In this document: positions 26,242 through 34,931 of the stretch, one piece after another
How positions within the stretch are numbered: the first letter of the stretch is position 1
Layout: each line of letters starts with the position of its first letter
Assembly: GCF_013155335.1 (NCBI RefSeq)
Contig: NZ_JABJQZ010000002.1
Coordinates: forward strand, 672,301-736,300
Source of the DNA: Nocardioides sp. zg-1230
GTDB taxonomy: Bacteria > Actinomycetota > Actinomycetes > Propionibacteriales > Nocardioidaceae
Reading direction: 5' to 3'
DNA length: 64,000 bases
Position numbers and translations under genes: made by a program
Notes under the pieces: generated by a model
Database searches by the model: none
Told to the model about the DNA's origin: nothing
Seen by the model: the letters and a program-made list of their open reading frames with translations, nothing else

Positions 26242-27565
26242 GGAACACCTCGCGGTGCAGGAGCAGGAGCGCCGCGGCGACCGGCACGGCCAGCAGGGCG
26301 CCGACGATGCCCAGCAGCGATCCGCCGACGAGGGCGGCCACCACGGTCACCGACCCCGGGATGTCGACGGACTTCTTCATGATCCGCGGGTAGATGAAGT
26401 AGGACTCCACCTGCTGGTAGGCGATGTAGTAGACCAGCGCCACCAGTGCGACGGTCGGGGAGACCGTCAGCGCCAGGAGCGTCATGAGCGCTCCTGACAC
26501 GAACGCACCCACGACCGGGATGAGCGAGAAGAGTCCGACGACGAAGGCGAGCGCGAAGGCATAGTCGCCCAGCCCGACGACGAACGAGAAGATCAGCGTG
26601 CTCAGGCCCGCGCAGACCGCGACGAGGAAGGCGCCGGCGACGTAGGCGCCGGTGGAGCGGATGATCTTGTCGCCCAGCTCGCTGACCCGCGGACGCTTCG
26701 AGGCGGGCGCGAGGGAGTAGGCGGCGTGCTTGATGCTCGGCAGCGAGACGAGGAAGTAGATCATCAGCACGAGGACGATGAAGCTGTTGGCCACGGCGGA
26801 GAGCACGCGAAGGCCCACGCCGAGGGCGCCGCCGAAGACACGCTCTCCGAAGTCGCCGTTCTGGACGTACTCGCGCACCTTGGCGACGACGTCGAACCTG
26901 TCGTCGAGCCTCTGCACCTGGGCGTTGCTCTGCAGGTCGTCGAGCCAGCCCGGAGCGTTGCGGGTGATCGCCGCGATCTGCTCGCTGATCACCGGCGCGA
27001 TGGCCACGACGAAGAGCGACAGGACGCTGATCACCACGACGAGCACCAGAAGCACCGACAGGCTGCGCCGCAGACCGCGACGCATGAAGAGCTCGACGGT
27101 CGGGTTGAGCCCGATCGCGAGGAACATCGACATCACCAGCAGCACCAGGACCGAGGAGATGCTGAGCAGCTGCTCGCTCAGGAAGACCGCGAGAAGCGCG
27201 CCGAGGGCGCCGAAGAACCCGATGTTGAAGGGGGAGTGCCGCAGCAGCAGCGGAGCCGGGGCCGGCTCGGCCGGGACGTACGGCGCCGGCGTGTCCTCGT
27301 CGACGACCAGGTCGGTGGCGTCGTCGATCTTCTCGGCGATGACGGAGGCGGAGCGGGCCGACTCCTCGGCCGCGTCTGCTGCTGCCTCGGCGCGGTCGGC
27401 GTCGTCGTTGACCTGGTCGACGACCTCCTCGAGCGCCTGGGGGAGCTCGGCGGGGTCGTCAGATGCCCGGCGCAGCGCGACCGTCGCGTCCGAGGCAGGG
27501 CGTGGGTCGTCCGAGCTGCCGGGGTCGGAGGTGATGCGCTCCCGGAGTCGCTCGCGCCAGCTCAG
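26219..27565 (-). CDS. AI-2E family transporter, probable CTG start
   Basis: The 448-aa product begins with about 105 mostly charged residues (including an Ala/Glu-rich helix) before the first conserved membrane segment PFNIGFFGALGALLAV. That segment and the next, SSVLVLLVMSMFLAIGLNP, are family signatures. The usual eight-helix permease core follows, with GLFSLIPVVGAF and YPRIMKKSVDIPG. No ATG, GTG or TTG exists in frame upstream of codon 141 (GTG 27145), which would delete the first conserved helix. The best start is CTG 27565, whose CTGA overlaps the stop of the coiled-coil gene, with GAGGA 6 nt upstream. Proposed family substrates range from autoinducer-2 to ions; none can be assigned. 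Confidence 0.8.
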   Translation of the reverse strand: MSWRERLRERITSDPGSSDDPRPASDATVALRRASDDPAELPQALEEVVDQVNDDADRAEAAADAAEESARSASVIAEKIDDATDLVVDEDTPAPYVPAEPAPAPLLLRHSPFNIGFFGALGALLAVFLSEQLLSISSVLVLLVMSMFLAIGLNPTVELFMRRGLRRSLSVLLVLVVVISVLSLFVVAIAPVISEQIAAITRNAPGWLDDLQSNAQVQRLDDRFDVVAKVREYVQNGDFGERVFGGALGVGLRVLSAVANSFIVLVLMIYFLVSLPSIKHAAYSLAPASKRPRVSELGDKIIRSTGAYVAGAFLVAVCAGLSTLIFSFVVGLGDYAFALAFVVGLFSLIPVVGAFVSGALMTLLALTVSPTVALVALVYYIAYQQVESYFIYPRIMKKSVDIPGSVTVVAALVGGSLLGIVGALLAVPVAAALLLLHREVFLKRQDAR

Positions 27566-28920
27566 GACTCGTCCTCGCCGAAGCCCGCGACCACGTCGCG
27601 CAGGGCACCGAGCTGGGCGGTGATGGCGTCGCGACGCTTCGCGGCGCGGTCGACCTCGGCCTGGATGTTGGCCAGCTCCCGCTCGGCCTCGGCCACCCTG
27701 GTCGCCCCGATCGAGTCGGCCTGGGTGCGGGCCGAGGCGACGATCTGCTCGGCCTCGCGCCGGGCCCGGGTGAGCAGGCCCTCGGACTCCGTCTGGGCCT
27801 GCTGGCGGTGGGCGTTGGCCTGGGCCGTGGCCTCGCGCGCCCGCTGCTCGGCGGCGTTGGCGCGGGCTTCCGCCTCGGCGACGAGGCGCTGCGTCTCCGC
27901 GGTGGCGTTGCTGTGGTGCTCGGCGGCCTCACGGGTGAGCCGCTCCTTCTCCACGGCGAGGGTGCGACGCGCCTCCTGGACCTCGCGGTCGGCGGCGGCC
28001 CGCGCCTGCTCGGCCTCGCGGGTCGCGGTCACGCGCATCTCGTTGGTCTCCTGCTGGGCGGCGAGGCGGACCTGGTCGGACTCGCGGCGGGCGGAGGCGA
28101 GCAGGTCCTCGGCCTCGGCCTTGGCGAGACCGCGCTCGGTCTCCGCGTCGGCGGTGAGCCGCGAACGCATCTCGTCGAGCTCCTTGAGCTGGACCATGCG
28201 CATGTCGTCGGCCTCGCGGGCGGCGTCGGCGCGGATGCTGTGGGCGTCGCGCTCGGCCTGGGCGCGGATCTCGTCGGCCTCACGACGCGCGGCGGTGCGC
28301 ACGTCGGCCGCCTCGTCCTCGGCCATCTTGAGCATGGAGGTGGCGCGGCCACCGAGCCCGGCGTAGGTCGGGTTCGTGTTCTCCGCGACCTCCCGGCGCA
28401 GCCCCTCGAGCTCGGCCTCGAGCTCGATGACGCGCTCCTCGCTGCTGGCGAGGCTGGTGGCCAGTCCGGACTTCTCGCTCAGCAGCTGGTGGACGCGCTG
28501 GTCCACCGCCGACTTGTCGTAGCCACCGCGGCGTACGACGGGGAGGGGAGCGGCGGTCGTGGTGGGCACCGCGGGGCGCGGCGCGGCCGGGGGGACCACC
28601 GGTGAGCGCCGGGTCGCCTCGGTCTCGGACGGTGCTGCCGAGGTCGGGGCGCTCGCGGCTGCCGGGGCATCCGGGGTCGGAGCCGGCGCAGGGGCGGCGG
28701 GGGCGGACGGGGACGTCGGCCGCGCGGGTGCCGCGGTCGGCTGGGGAGCCGGCTTGGCGGGGGTGGTCCTCGGCTCGGCCCGAGGTTCGTCCCTGGGCGT
28801 GACGGGCAGCACCTGGGTCTCCTCGCCGGCGGTCGCACCCGCGGCGGGACTACTCGAGGTGGCCTTGCCGTCGGCGGACTCCGGCTCGTCGAAGATGGAC
28901 AGGCCCTGGTCGGAAGCCAT
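27562..28920 (-). CDS. DivIVA/FilP-like long coiled-coil protein
   Basis: The 452-aa product has a Pro/Ala-rich disordered N-terminal third (20-130), a short DivIVA-like motif RRGGYDKSAVDQRVHQLL (about 130-147), and then an almost continuous coiled coil (about 150-445, rich in AEAEARAN/EARREADE heptads). The architecture resembles Streptomyces polarity/cytoskeleton proteins FilP and Scy, though without their exact length. It probably assembles at the membrane or cell pole. It is followed, with a 4-nt CTGA overlap, by the AI-2E-type permease, so the two are coexpressed. The start ATG has a purine-rich AGAGAGGG leader rather than a TANNNT box. Confidence 0.82.
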   Translation of the reverse strand: MASDQGLSIFDEPESADGKATSSSPAAGATAGEETQVLPVTPRDEPRAEPRTTPAKPAPQPTAAPARPTSPSAPAAPAPAPTPDAPAAASAPTSAAPSETEATRRSPVVPPAAPRPAVPTTTAAPLPVVRRGGYDKSAVDQRVHQLLSEKSGLATSLASSEERVIELEAELEGLRREVAENTNPTYAGLGGRATSMLKMAEDEAADVRTAARREADEIRAQAERDAHSIRADAAREADDMRMVQLKELDEMRSRLTADAETERGLAKAEAEDLLASARRESDQVRLAAQQETNEMRVTATREAEQARAAADREVQEARRTLAVEKERLTREAAEHHSNATAETQRLVAEAEARANAAEQRAREATAQANAHRQQAQTESEGLLTRARREAEQIVASARTQADSIGATRVAEAERELANIQAEVDRAAKRRDAITAQLGALRDVVAGFGEDES

Positions 28921-28988
28921 GGTGAGGCACCCTCTCTCACGTCGTACGGACTGCGTCGGTGCCAGTCTCTCCGATGCCCCTCAAAAGA

Positions 28989-29039
28989 CACACCCCGGCT
29001 CGCGGGCGACTTCGATCGAGTCGCGCGAACCGGGGTGTG
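28989..29039 (-). terminator. Rho-independent terminator downstream of ccr
   Basis: A 10-bp outer stem CACACCCCGG/CCGGGGTGTG (28989-28998 with 29030-29039) encloses a second stem GCGACT/AGTCGC. On the minus strand it is followed by TCTTTTGA. A smaller hairpin GGTCTC/GAGACC (29043-29060) precedes it. It lies between the ccr stop and the coiled-coil gene and separates the two transcripts. Confidence 0.8.
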
Positions 29040-29070
29040 AAAGGTCTCAGGCCCGAGACCCCACGCGGGA

Positions 29071-30411
29071 TCAGACCCCGCGGAACCTGTTGATGGCGCT
29101 CTCGTGCTGGGCCCGCATCTCGTGGTCGAGCACTCCCAGACCCTCCTCAGGGGCGAGGCAGAGGACGCCGACCTTGCCCTGGTGGGCGTTCTGGTGGACG
29201 TCGAGCGAGGCCTGGCCGACCTCGTCGAGCGTGTAGGTCTTCGACAGGGTGGGGTGGATCTTGCCCTTGGCGATGAGGCGGTTGGCCTCCCACGACTCGC
29301 GGTAGTTGGCGAAGTGGCTGGAGATGATCCGCTTGAGGTTCATCCAGAGGTAGCGGTTGTCGTACTCGTGCATGTAGCCGGAGGTCGACGCGCAGGTGGT
29401 GATGGTGCCGCCCTTGCGGGTGACGAACACGCTCGCACCGAAGGTCTCGCGCCCCGGGTGCTCGAAGACGATGTCGATGTCCTCACCGCCGGTGAGCTCA
29501 CGGATGCGGGCGCCGAAGCGCTTCCACTCCTTCGGGTCCTGCTGCGTGCCCTCGTCGTTCCAGAACTTGTAGCCCTCCTCCGAGCGGTTGATGATCAGCT
29601 CGGCACCCATGCTGCGGGCGATCTTCGCCTTCTCCTCGTTGGAGACCACGCACACCGGCGTCGCGCCGCCGTTGAGGGCGTACTGCGTGGCGAAGCCGCC
29701 GAGGCCGCCGGAGGCGCCCCAGATGAGGACGTTGTCGCCCTGCTTCATGTCGCCGCCGTTCTTGCTGACGAGCTGGCGGTAGGCCGTGCAGTTGACGAGG
29801 CCGGGGGAGGCGGCCTCCTCCCAGGTGAGGTGCTCGGGCTTGGGCATCAGCTGGTTGGCCTTGACCATCGCGACGTCGGCGAGGCCGCCGAAGTTGGTCT
29901 CGAAGCCCCAGATCCGCTGCTCGGTGTCGAGCATCGTGTCGTTGTGGCCGTCGGGGCCCTCGAGCTCCACCGAGAGGCAGTGGGCCACGACGCGGTCGCC
30001 GGGCTTCCACTTCGTGACGCCCGGCCCGGTCTTGAGCACGACGCCGGCCAGGTCGGAGCCGACCACGTGGTAGGGCAGGTCGTGGCGCTTGGTCAGCTCG
30101 CTGTTGCGGCCGTAGCGCTCGAGGAAGCCGAAGGTGGAGACGGGCTCGAAGATCGAGGTCCACACGGTGTTGTAGTTGATGGCGCTCGCCATCACGGCCA
30201 CGAAGGCCTCACCGGGTCCGAGCTCCGGCAGCGGCACCTCCTCGACGTGGAGGGACTTGCGGGGGTCCTTCTCCTTGGCGGTGAGGCCCTCGAACATGTC
30301 CACCTCCTCCTTCTTCACGAAGGCGGCGCGGTAGGAGTCCGGGAGCTGGAGGCTCGCGAAGTCCTCCGAGGTGGCGTTGCCGGACTGGATGGCGTCGAGG
30401 ATGTTCTGCAC
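29071..30411 (-). CDS. ccr: Crotonyl-CoA carboxylase/reductase
   Basis: The 446-aa medium-chain dehydrogenase/reductase has the Ccr-specific features: an extended N-terminus (QNILDAIQSGNATSEDFASL), SAINYNTVWTSIFEPVSTF, DLPYHVVGSDLAGVV, the NADPH loop IWGASGGLGGFA and FEHPGRETFGASVFV. The last is typical of the carboxylating enzyme. It reductively carboxylates crotonyl-CoA to (2S)-ethylmalonyl-CoA using NADPH and CO2, the defining step of the ethylmalonyl-CoA pathway, and also supplies extender units for polyketides. GTG 30411 is chosen: AGGAGA lies 5 nt upstream and it gives the family length; the upstream ATGs add a His/Pro-rich run. The upstream neighbour is the matching epimerase. Confidence 0.95.
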   Translation of the reverse strand: MQNILDAIQSGNATSEDFASLQLPDSYRAAFVKKEEVDMFEGLTAKEKDPRKSLHVEEVPLPELGPGEAFVAVMASAINYNTVWTSIFEPVSTFGFLERYGRNSELTKRHDLPYHVVGSDLAGVVLKTGPGVTKWKPGDRVVAHCLSVELEGPDGHNDTMLDTEQRIWGFETNFGGLADVAMVKANQLMPKPEHLTWEEAASPGLVNCTAYRQLVSKNGGDMKQGDNVLIWGASGGLGGFATQYALNGGATPVCVVSNEEKAKIARSMGAELIINRSEEGYKFWNDEGTQQDPKEWKRFGARIRELTGGEDIDIVFEHPGRETFGASVFVTRKGGTITTCASTSGYMHEYDNRYLWMNLKRIISSHFANYRESWEANRLIAKGKIHPTLSKTYTLDEVGQASLDVHQNAHQGKVGVLCLAPEEGLGVLDHEMRAQHESAINRFRGV

Positions 30412-30526
30412 GGGTGTCTCCTGGTGAGGCATCGGGTGAGGCATCGGTGGCACGGGTGGCGGTCAAGATACCGGCGAGTAACCTCGAGCGGTCGGAGGTG
30501 TGACGTACGTCGCTGCGGTGACGGCG

Positions 30527-30976
30527 TCAGTGCGGGTGGGCGGCGGGCTCGACGAGCTCGACCAGCACGCCGCCGGCGTCCTTGGGGTGGATGAAGTTGA
30601 CGCGGCTGTCGGACGTGCCGCGCCTCGGGGCGTCGTAGAGCAGGCGCAGGCCGCGCGAGCGCAGCACGTCGGCGACGTGCTCGACGTCGTCGACGCGGAA
30701 GGCGAGCTGCTGCATGCCCTGGCCGTTGCGCTCGAGGAACTTGGCGATCGTCGACTCGGGCGTCAGGGGCGCCAGCAGCTGGATGCACGAGCCGGAGTCG
30801 CCGACGCCGACCATGGCCTCACGGACGCCCTGCTCCTCGTTGACCTCCTCGTGGATGACCTCCATGCCGTAGGCCTCGCGGTAGAAGGCCGTCGCAGCGT
30901 CGAGGTCGGGCACGGCGATGCCCACGTGGTCGATGGCGGTGAACAGGTGCCGGACGTCGCTCAGCTCGGGGGTCAT
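30527..30976 (-). CDS. Methylmalonyl/ethylmalonyl-CoA epimerase
   Basis: The 149-aa VOC-fold enzyme has the epimerase signature: AIDHVGIAVPDLDAAT with a metal-ligand His, GSCIQLLAPL, GMQQLAFRVDD with the second His region replaced by Gln-Gln, and FIHPKDAGGVLVELVE with the late His and Glu. It interconverts (2S)- and (2R)-ethylmalonyl- or methylmalonyl-CoA. That links Ccr, encoded just downstream on the same strand, to Ecm. ATG 30976 has CAGCAT six nucleotides upstream; a GTG two codons earlier is the alternative. Confidence 0.92.
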   Translation of the reverse strand: MTPELSDVRHLFTAIDHVGIAVPDLDAATAFYREAYGMEVIHEEVNEEQGVREAMVGVGDSGSCIQLLAPLTPESTIAKFLERNGQGMQQLAFRVDDVEHVADVLRSRGLRLLYDAPRRGTSDSRVNFIHPKDAGGVLVELVEPAAHPH

Positions 30977-31063
30977 GGGCACATGCTGTACGACGCCGGG
31001 CGCGGGGGCGAGGGTGTGTGACGGTCGCCACTCCCGCGCCCCCGGCCGGCTCCCCGTCCGCGT

Positions 31064-31822
31064 CTACTGGGCCAGGCCGGCGTCAGGGTCGTAGTGGCCG
31101 ATCACCGCCGCGGCGTCGATGTCACCGATGAACCCGAGCGGGCTGGCGCACGGGCCGACGTAGTCGCCGAGGTAGAAGTCGTCGGCAGTGGGCATGCCGT
31201 AGTAGACGCTGACCGGCGCGGCGACCGGGGCGCCCACCCGGGCGCCGTCGACGTAGAGACGCAGCTCCCCGCCGTTGAACGTGCCCCGCACCGTGTGCCA
31301 GGCGCCGTCCCAGAGGTCGGGCCCGGCGTCCGCGGACAGGTGGACGCTGCTGCCGTCGGAGACGTAGAAGGCCAGGCCGCCGGACGCGCCGGTGTAGAGG
31401 CCGTAGGACGCGTTCTCGCACTGGAAGGCACCCTTGGACAACAGGTAGCGGAACTGGCCGGGGCCGGTGCTGCGCACCCGGGCCAGCACGGTCACGCCGT
31501 CGGGCTCGAGCGACGGCGCGTCGGCCATCCGCACGCTCTGCGACCCGGCGAACCGCAGGGCCGCTCGCTTCAGGAACAGGAAACGGGGGAGCGAGACCCA
31601 CGTCGGGTCGTGCTCGTCTGCCTCGGGGGTCGATCCGAGCTGGCCGCGGTTGCCGTTGAAGGAGAGGTCGTGGGCGACCTGGCCGGATCCCTCGTTGAGC
31701 AGCCAGAGGCCGGCCAGGTCGTCGGTGCGGGCGCCGGCGGGCGGGGCGGCCAGCGCCACGGCGAGCGCTGCGGCCGTGGCCACGGCCGCGAGGGAGGTGG
31801 AGGTACGGCGGAACCGGTTCAT
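31064..31822 (-). CDS. Secreted LamG (concanavalin-like) domain protein
   Basis: The 252-aa product has a signal peptide ([22 protein letters not shown]..., cleavage near PPAGA) followed by a single LamG/laminin-G-like domain ([48 protein letters not shown]). It probably binds glycans or surface ligands outside the cell. Two Cys (about 140 and 225) may pair. GAGGAG lies 7 nt before the ATG, so it is a leadered gene. It stands alone between the epimerase and the divergent thiolase. Confidence 0.87.
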   Translation of the reverse strand: MNRFRRTSTSLAAVATAAALAVALAAPPAGARTDDLAGLWLLNEGSGQVAHDLSFNGNRGQLGSTPEADEHDPTWVSLPRFLFLKRAALRFAGSQSVRMADAPSLEPDGVTVLARVRSTGPGQFRYLLSKGAFQCENASYGLYTGASGGLAFYVSDGSSVHLSADAGPDLWDGAWHTVRGTFNGGELRLYVDGARVGAPVAAPVSVYYGMPTADDFYLGDYVGPCASPLGFIGDIDAAAVIGHYDPDAGLAQ

Positions 31823-32083
31823 CGAAGCACTCCTCGGGTGGTGGGGGTGAAGGCGATTTCCCGAGGACCGCGACTGGGGAAAATCCCACCACGTCGCCTC
31901 ACCTGTAGGGGTGGGCGGAGGGGGGGCTCCCACATTTTGGTGATCCCTCGTCGAGGTGGCCGGTCATGTGACGAGCGCCTCACCCTGCCCGGCGGGGACA
32001 CCCTCCCGGCGGGGCCGCCGTGGTGGGTAGTGTCCGAAGGAGCACGACCCCCCAATCTCGAACCGATCGCTGGAGGCACCGTC

Positions 32084-33289
32084 ATGTCCGACTCGGCCCA
32101 CTCAATCTCGGTCATCGTCGCGGGGGCTCGCACCCCGATCGGCCGGCTGCTCGGCGGGCTGAAGGACCAGTCGGCCGCCGACCTCGGCGGGGTCGCGATC
32201 AAGGGCGCCCTCGACAAGGCGGGCGTCACCGGCGACCAGGTCGACTACGTGATCATGGGCCAGGTCATCCAGGCCGGCGCCGGCCAGAACCCCGCCCGCG
32301 TCGCCGCGGTGAAGGGCGGCATCCCGATGTCCGTGCCCTCCATGACGATCAACAAGGTGTGCCTCTCCGGCCTCAACGCGATCGCGCTGGCCGACCAGCT
32401 CGTGCGTGCGGGTGAGTGCGAGATCGTCGTCGCCGGCGGCATGGAGTCGATGACCCAGGCCCCGCACTTCCTGCCGAAGTCGCGCGAGGGCGTGAAGTTC
32501 GGCGACGTGAAGCTGGTCGACTCCATGGCCTACGACGCCCTCTTCGACCAGTTCACCTCGCAGGCGATGGGCCTGCTCACCGAGGAGTGCAACGCCGCCG
32601 GGGCCAACCTGACCCGCGAGGAGCAGGACACCTTCGCGGCGTACTCGCACCAGAAGGCCGCCGTCGCCTGGAAGAACGGCGTCTTCGCCGACGAGGTCGT
32701 CCCCGTGGAGATCCCGCAGCGCAAGGGCGACCCGGTCGTGGTGAGCGAGGACGAGGGCGTCCGGGGCGACACCACCGTGGAGTCCCTCGGCAAGCTCCGC
32801 CCGGCCTTCAGCAAGGACGGCACCGTCACCGCAGGATCCGCGTCGCAGATCTCCGACGGCGCCGCGGCCGTGGTCGTGATGAGCAAGGCCAAGGCCGAGG
32901 AGCTGGGCCTGACGTGGCTCGCGGAGATCGGTGCGCACGGTCAGGTGGCCGGCCCCGACTCCACCCTCCAGCTGCAGCCGGCCGCCGCGACGGCCAAGGC
33001 GTGCGAGAAGGAAGGGATCTCGCCCGCCGACCTCGACCTCGTGGAGTTCAACGAGGCGTTCGCCGCCGTCGGCATCGCGTCGGCGCGCGAGCTCGGCATC
33101 GAGGACGCCAAGGTCAACGTCAACGGCGGCGCGATCGCGCTCGGTCACCCGGTCGGCATGTCCGGCACGCGGGTGGTGCTCACGCTCGCCCTCGAGCTGC
33201 AGCGCCGCGGTGGCGGTGTCGGCGCGGCCGCATTGTGCGGCGGTGGCGGCCAGGGCGACGCCCTGATCGTCCGCGTCCCGTCTGCGTGA
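32084..33289 (+). CDS. Acetyl-CoA C-acetyltransferase (thiolase)
   Basis: The 401-aa degradative/biosynthetic thiolase has nucleophilic Cys93 in [45 protein letters not shown] and the second catalytic Cys in [11 protein letters not shown]. It condenses two acetyl-CoA to acetoacetyl-CoA, the entry of the ethylmalonyl-CoA pathway, or runs in reverse in fatty-acid breakdown. GGAGG 7 nt upstream sets ATG 32084. A likely -10 (TAGTGT) lies near 32026, giving a leader of about 50 nt. meaB follows after 7 bp, so the two form an operon. Confidence 0.93.
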   Translation: MSDSAHSISVIVAGARTPIGRLLGGLKDQSAADLGGVAIKGALDKAGVTGDQVDYVIMGQVIQAGAGQNPARVAAVKGGIPMSVPSMTINKVCLSGLNAIALADQLVRAGECEIVVAGGMESMTQAPHFLPKSREGVKFGDVKLVDSMAYDALFDQFTSQAMGLLTEECNAAGANLTREEQDTFAAYSHQKAAVAWKNGVFADEVVPVEIPQRKGDPVVVSEDEGVRGDTTVESLGKLRPAFSKDGTVTAGSASQISDGAAAVVVMSKAKAEELGLTWLAEIGAHGQVAGPDSTLQLQPAAATAKACEKEGISPADLDLVEFNEAFAAVGIASARELGIEDAKVNVNGGAIALGHPVGMSGTRVVLTLALELQRRGGGVGAAALCGGGGQGDALIVRVPSA

Positions 33290-33296
33290 GGAACCG

Positions 33297-34277
33297 GTGA
33301 CGTCCGGCGTGGCGAGGCGGGGAGCCCCAGCGGTCCCCGACCTCGTCGCGCGGGCACGTGAGGGCGACCCGGCCGCCGTCGCCCGGCTGATCAGCCTCGT
33401 CGAGGACGCCTCGCCGCTCCTGCGCGAGGTGATGGCGGCCCTCGGGCCGGACGCCGGCCGCGCACACGTGCTGGGCATCACCGGCGCCCCGGGGGTGGGC
33501 AAGTCCACCTCCACCAACGCCCTCATCGCTGCGATGAGACGAGCGGGCAAGCGCGTCGGCGTCCTGGCGATCGACCCCTCCTCGCCCTTCTCCGGTGGCG
33601 CCCTCCTCGGTGACCGGGTGCGCATGGGCGACCACGCGCTCGACCGCGACGTCTACATCCGCTCGATGGGTGCGCGCGGCCACCTCGGCGGCCTCGCGTG
33701 GTCGACGCCCCAGGCGGTGCGGGTCCTCGACGCCGCCGGCTGCGACGTGGTCGTCGTGGAGACCGTCGGCGTCGGGCAGAGCGAGGTCGAGGTCGCGGGG
33801 CTGGCCGACACCACGCTCGTGCTCCTGGCCCCGGGGATGGGCGACGGGATCCAGGCCGCCAAGGCGGGGATCCTCGAGATCGGAGACGTGTACGCCGTCA
33901 ACAAGGCCGACCGCGAGGGGGCCGACCGCACGCGACGCGAGCTCCGGACGATGCTCGCCATGGCGGAGCGACGCGACGGGGCGTGGCGACCACCCGTGGT
34001 CCAGACAGTGGCCACCACGGGCGTGGGCATCGACGACCTGCTCGCCGAGGTCGACCGGCACGCGGCCTGGCTGCGCGAGTCGGGCGAGCTCGCCCGCCGG
34101 CGTACGCTCCGGGCCCGTCGCGAGGTGGAGGCGATCGCCCTGGCCGCGCTGCGCGAGCGCTGGGGTCGGGCCGGGTCCGGCGCCGACCTCGACGCCCTCG
34201 CCGAGCGCGTCGTCGCCGGCGAGGTGGACCCCTACGCCGCCGCCGACGAGCTGCTCGACGACGACGCGGCGACCTAG
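33297..34277 (+). CDS. meaB: MeaB-type G-protein chaperone for B12-dependent acyl-CoA mutase
   Basis: The 326-aa GTPase of the MeaB/ArgK family has Walker A GITGAPGVGKST (about 60-71), IDPSSPFSGGALLGDRVRM (switch I region), VVVETVGVGQSE (switch II/III), NKADREGADR (NKxD guanine specificity) and a C-terminal dimerisation region. It loads and protects adenosylcobalamin in a partner mutase. The only mutase in the window is Ecm at 10.7 kb, 22 kb away. The GTG start lies 7 bp after the thiolase stop. The 3' end overlaps the convergent gene by 4 nt. Confidence 0.93.
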   Translation: MTSGVARRGAPAVPDLVARAREGDPAAVARLISLVEDASPLLREVMAALGPDAGRAHVLGITGAPGVGKSTSTNALIAAMRRAGKRVGVLAIDPSSPFSGGALLGDRVRMGDHALDRDVYIRSMGARGHLGGLAWSTPQAVRVLDAAGCDVVVVETVGVGQSEVEVAGLADTTLVLLAPGMGDGIQAAKAGILEIGDVYAVNKADREGADRTRRELRTMLAMAERRDGAWRPPVVQTVATTGVGIDDLLAEVDRHAAWLRESGELARRRTLRARREVEAIALAALRERWGRAGSGADLDALAERVVAGEVDPYAAADELLDDDAAT

Positions 34278-34771
34278 GCGGAGGCCGCCAGGGCCTCGTG
34301 CATGTCGTCGGCGAGCCGGCGCGTCCAGGCCTCGAGCACCTGCACGCTCACCCCCTGGGCGGTCACGGTGAGCAGGTGGCGCTCGTCGGTCGGCGTCGGC
34401 GCCGGCACCGACGCGATCACGGTGTGGCGCAGGCCCACCGTGAGCTCGACCGTGTCGACCGCCTCGTCCGGGTCCGGCCCGCCGGGCGTGCGCGCCGCGA
34501 ACGCCGCCCTGCTCTGGCGCGCGATCCGGGCGACGTCGTCCTTCGCGAGGCCGTGGACGGCCACCGCGTCGCCGTCCACCGTCGCCAGCAGTGCCGAGGA
34601 CGGCCCGTCGAGGGCGGCGAGCACGTCGACCAGCGACGTCCAGAGGTGACACACGGGCGTGCCGGCGCCGGGTGACTGCTCGAGGAGCTCGGCGCGCCCC
34701 CGGCGCGAGGCGCGGCCGGCCCAGGAGCCACCCCGCGCGAGCGGGTGGGGGGAGACGGGGTCTGCGGTCAA
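34274..34771 (-). CDS. Hypothetical protein, possible roadblock/LC7-like fold
   Basis: The protein has about 165 aa, with a TTG start at 34771 chosen because GGAAGGA lies 8 nt upstream. The N-terminal 30 residues are Arg/Gly/Ser-rich. The rest alternates helix and strand (LVDVLAALDGPSSALLATVDGDAVAVHGL, TVELTVGLRHTVIASV, RHLLTVTAQGVSVQVLEAWTRRLADDM). This is reminiscent of roadblock/LC7 proteins but not diagnostic. It converges on meaB. An internal in-frame GTG (start of VCHLWTSL) is an alternative start. No function is assigned. Confidence 0.6.
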   Translation of the reverse strand: MTADPVSPHPLARGGSWAGRASRRGRAELLEQSPGAGTPVCHLWTSLVDVLAALDGPSSALLATVDGDAVAVHGLAKDDVARIARQSRAAFAARTPGGPDPDEAVDTVELTVGLRHTVIASVPAPTPTDERHLLTVTAQGVSVQVLEAWTRRLADDMHEALAASA

Positions 34772-34931
34772 GGGGCACGTCCTTCCGAGCGACGAGGGAG
34801 CGGCCGACCCGAGGCGGCGAGGGACCCCTGTGGACCCCCTGTTGCTTCCGTGTGGGTGAACCGTAACCTCGCCCGCTCGTTGCGCGCGGCGATTCGCCGA
34901 TGTTGCCCGGACGACCGTCGCCGGGAGCCGG

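Noticed and set aside
31823..32083. Gap between the LamG gene and thiolase searched for an RNA or extra gene
   Set aside because: Only a possible -10 (TAGTGT near 32026), GATTTCCC/GGGGAAAATC partial symmetry and the thiolase ribosome site are visible; no supported gene or riboswitch.
32102..33625. Minus-strand frame opposite thiolase and meaB
   Set aside because: Shadow of two recognisable genes; no motif of its own.
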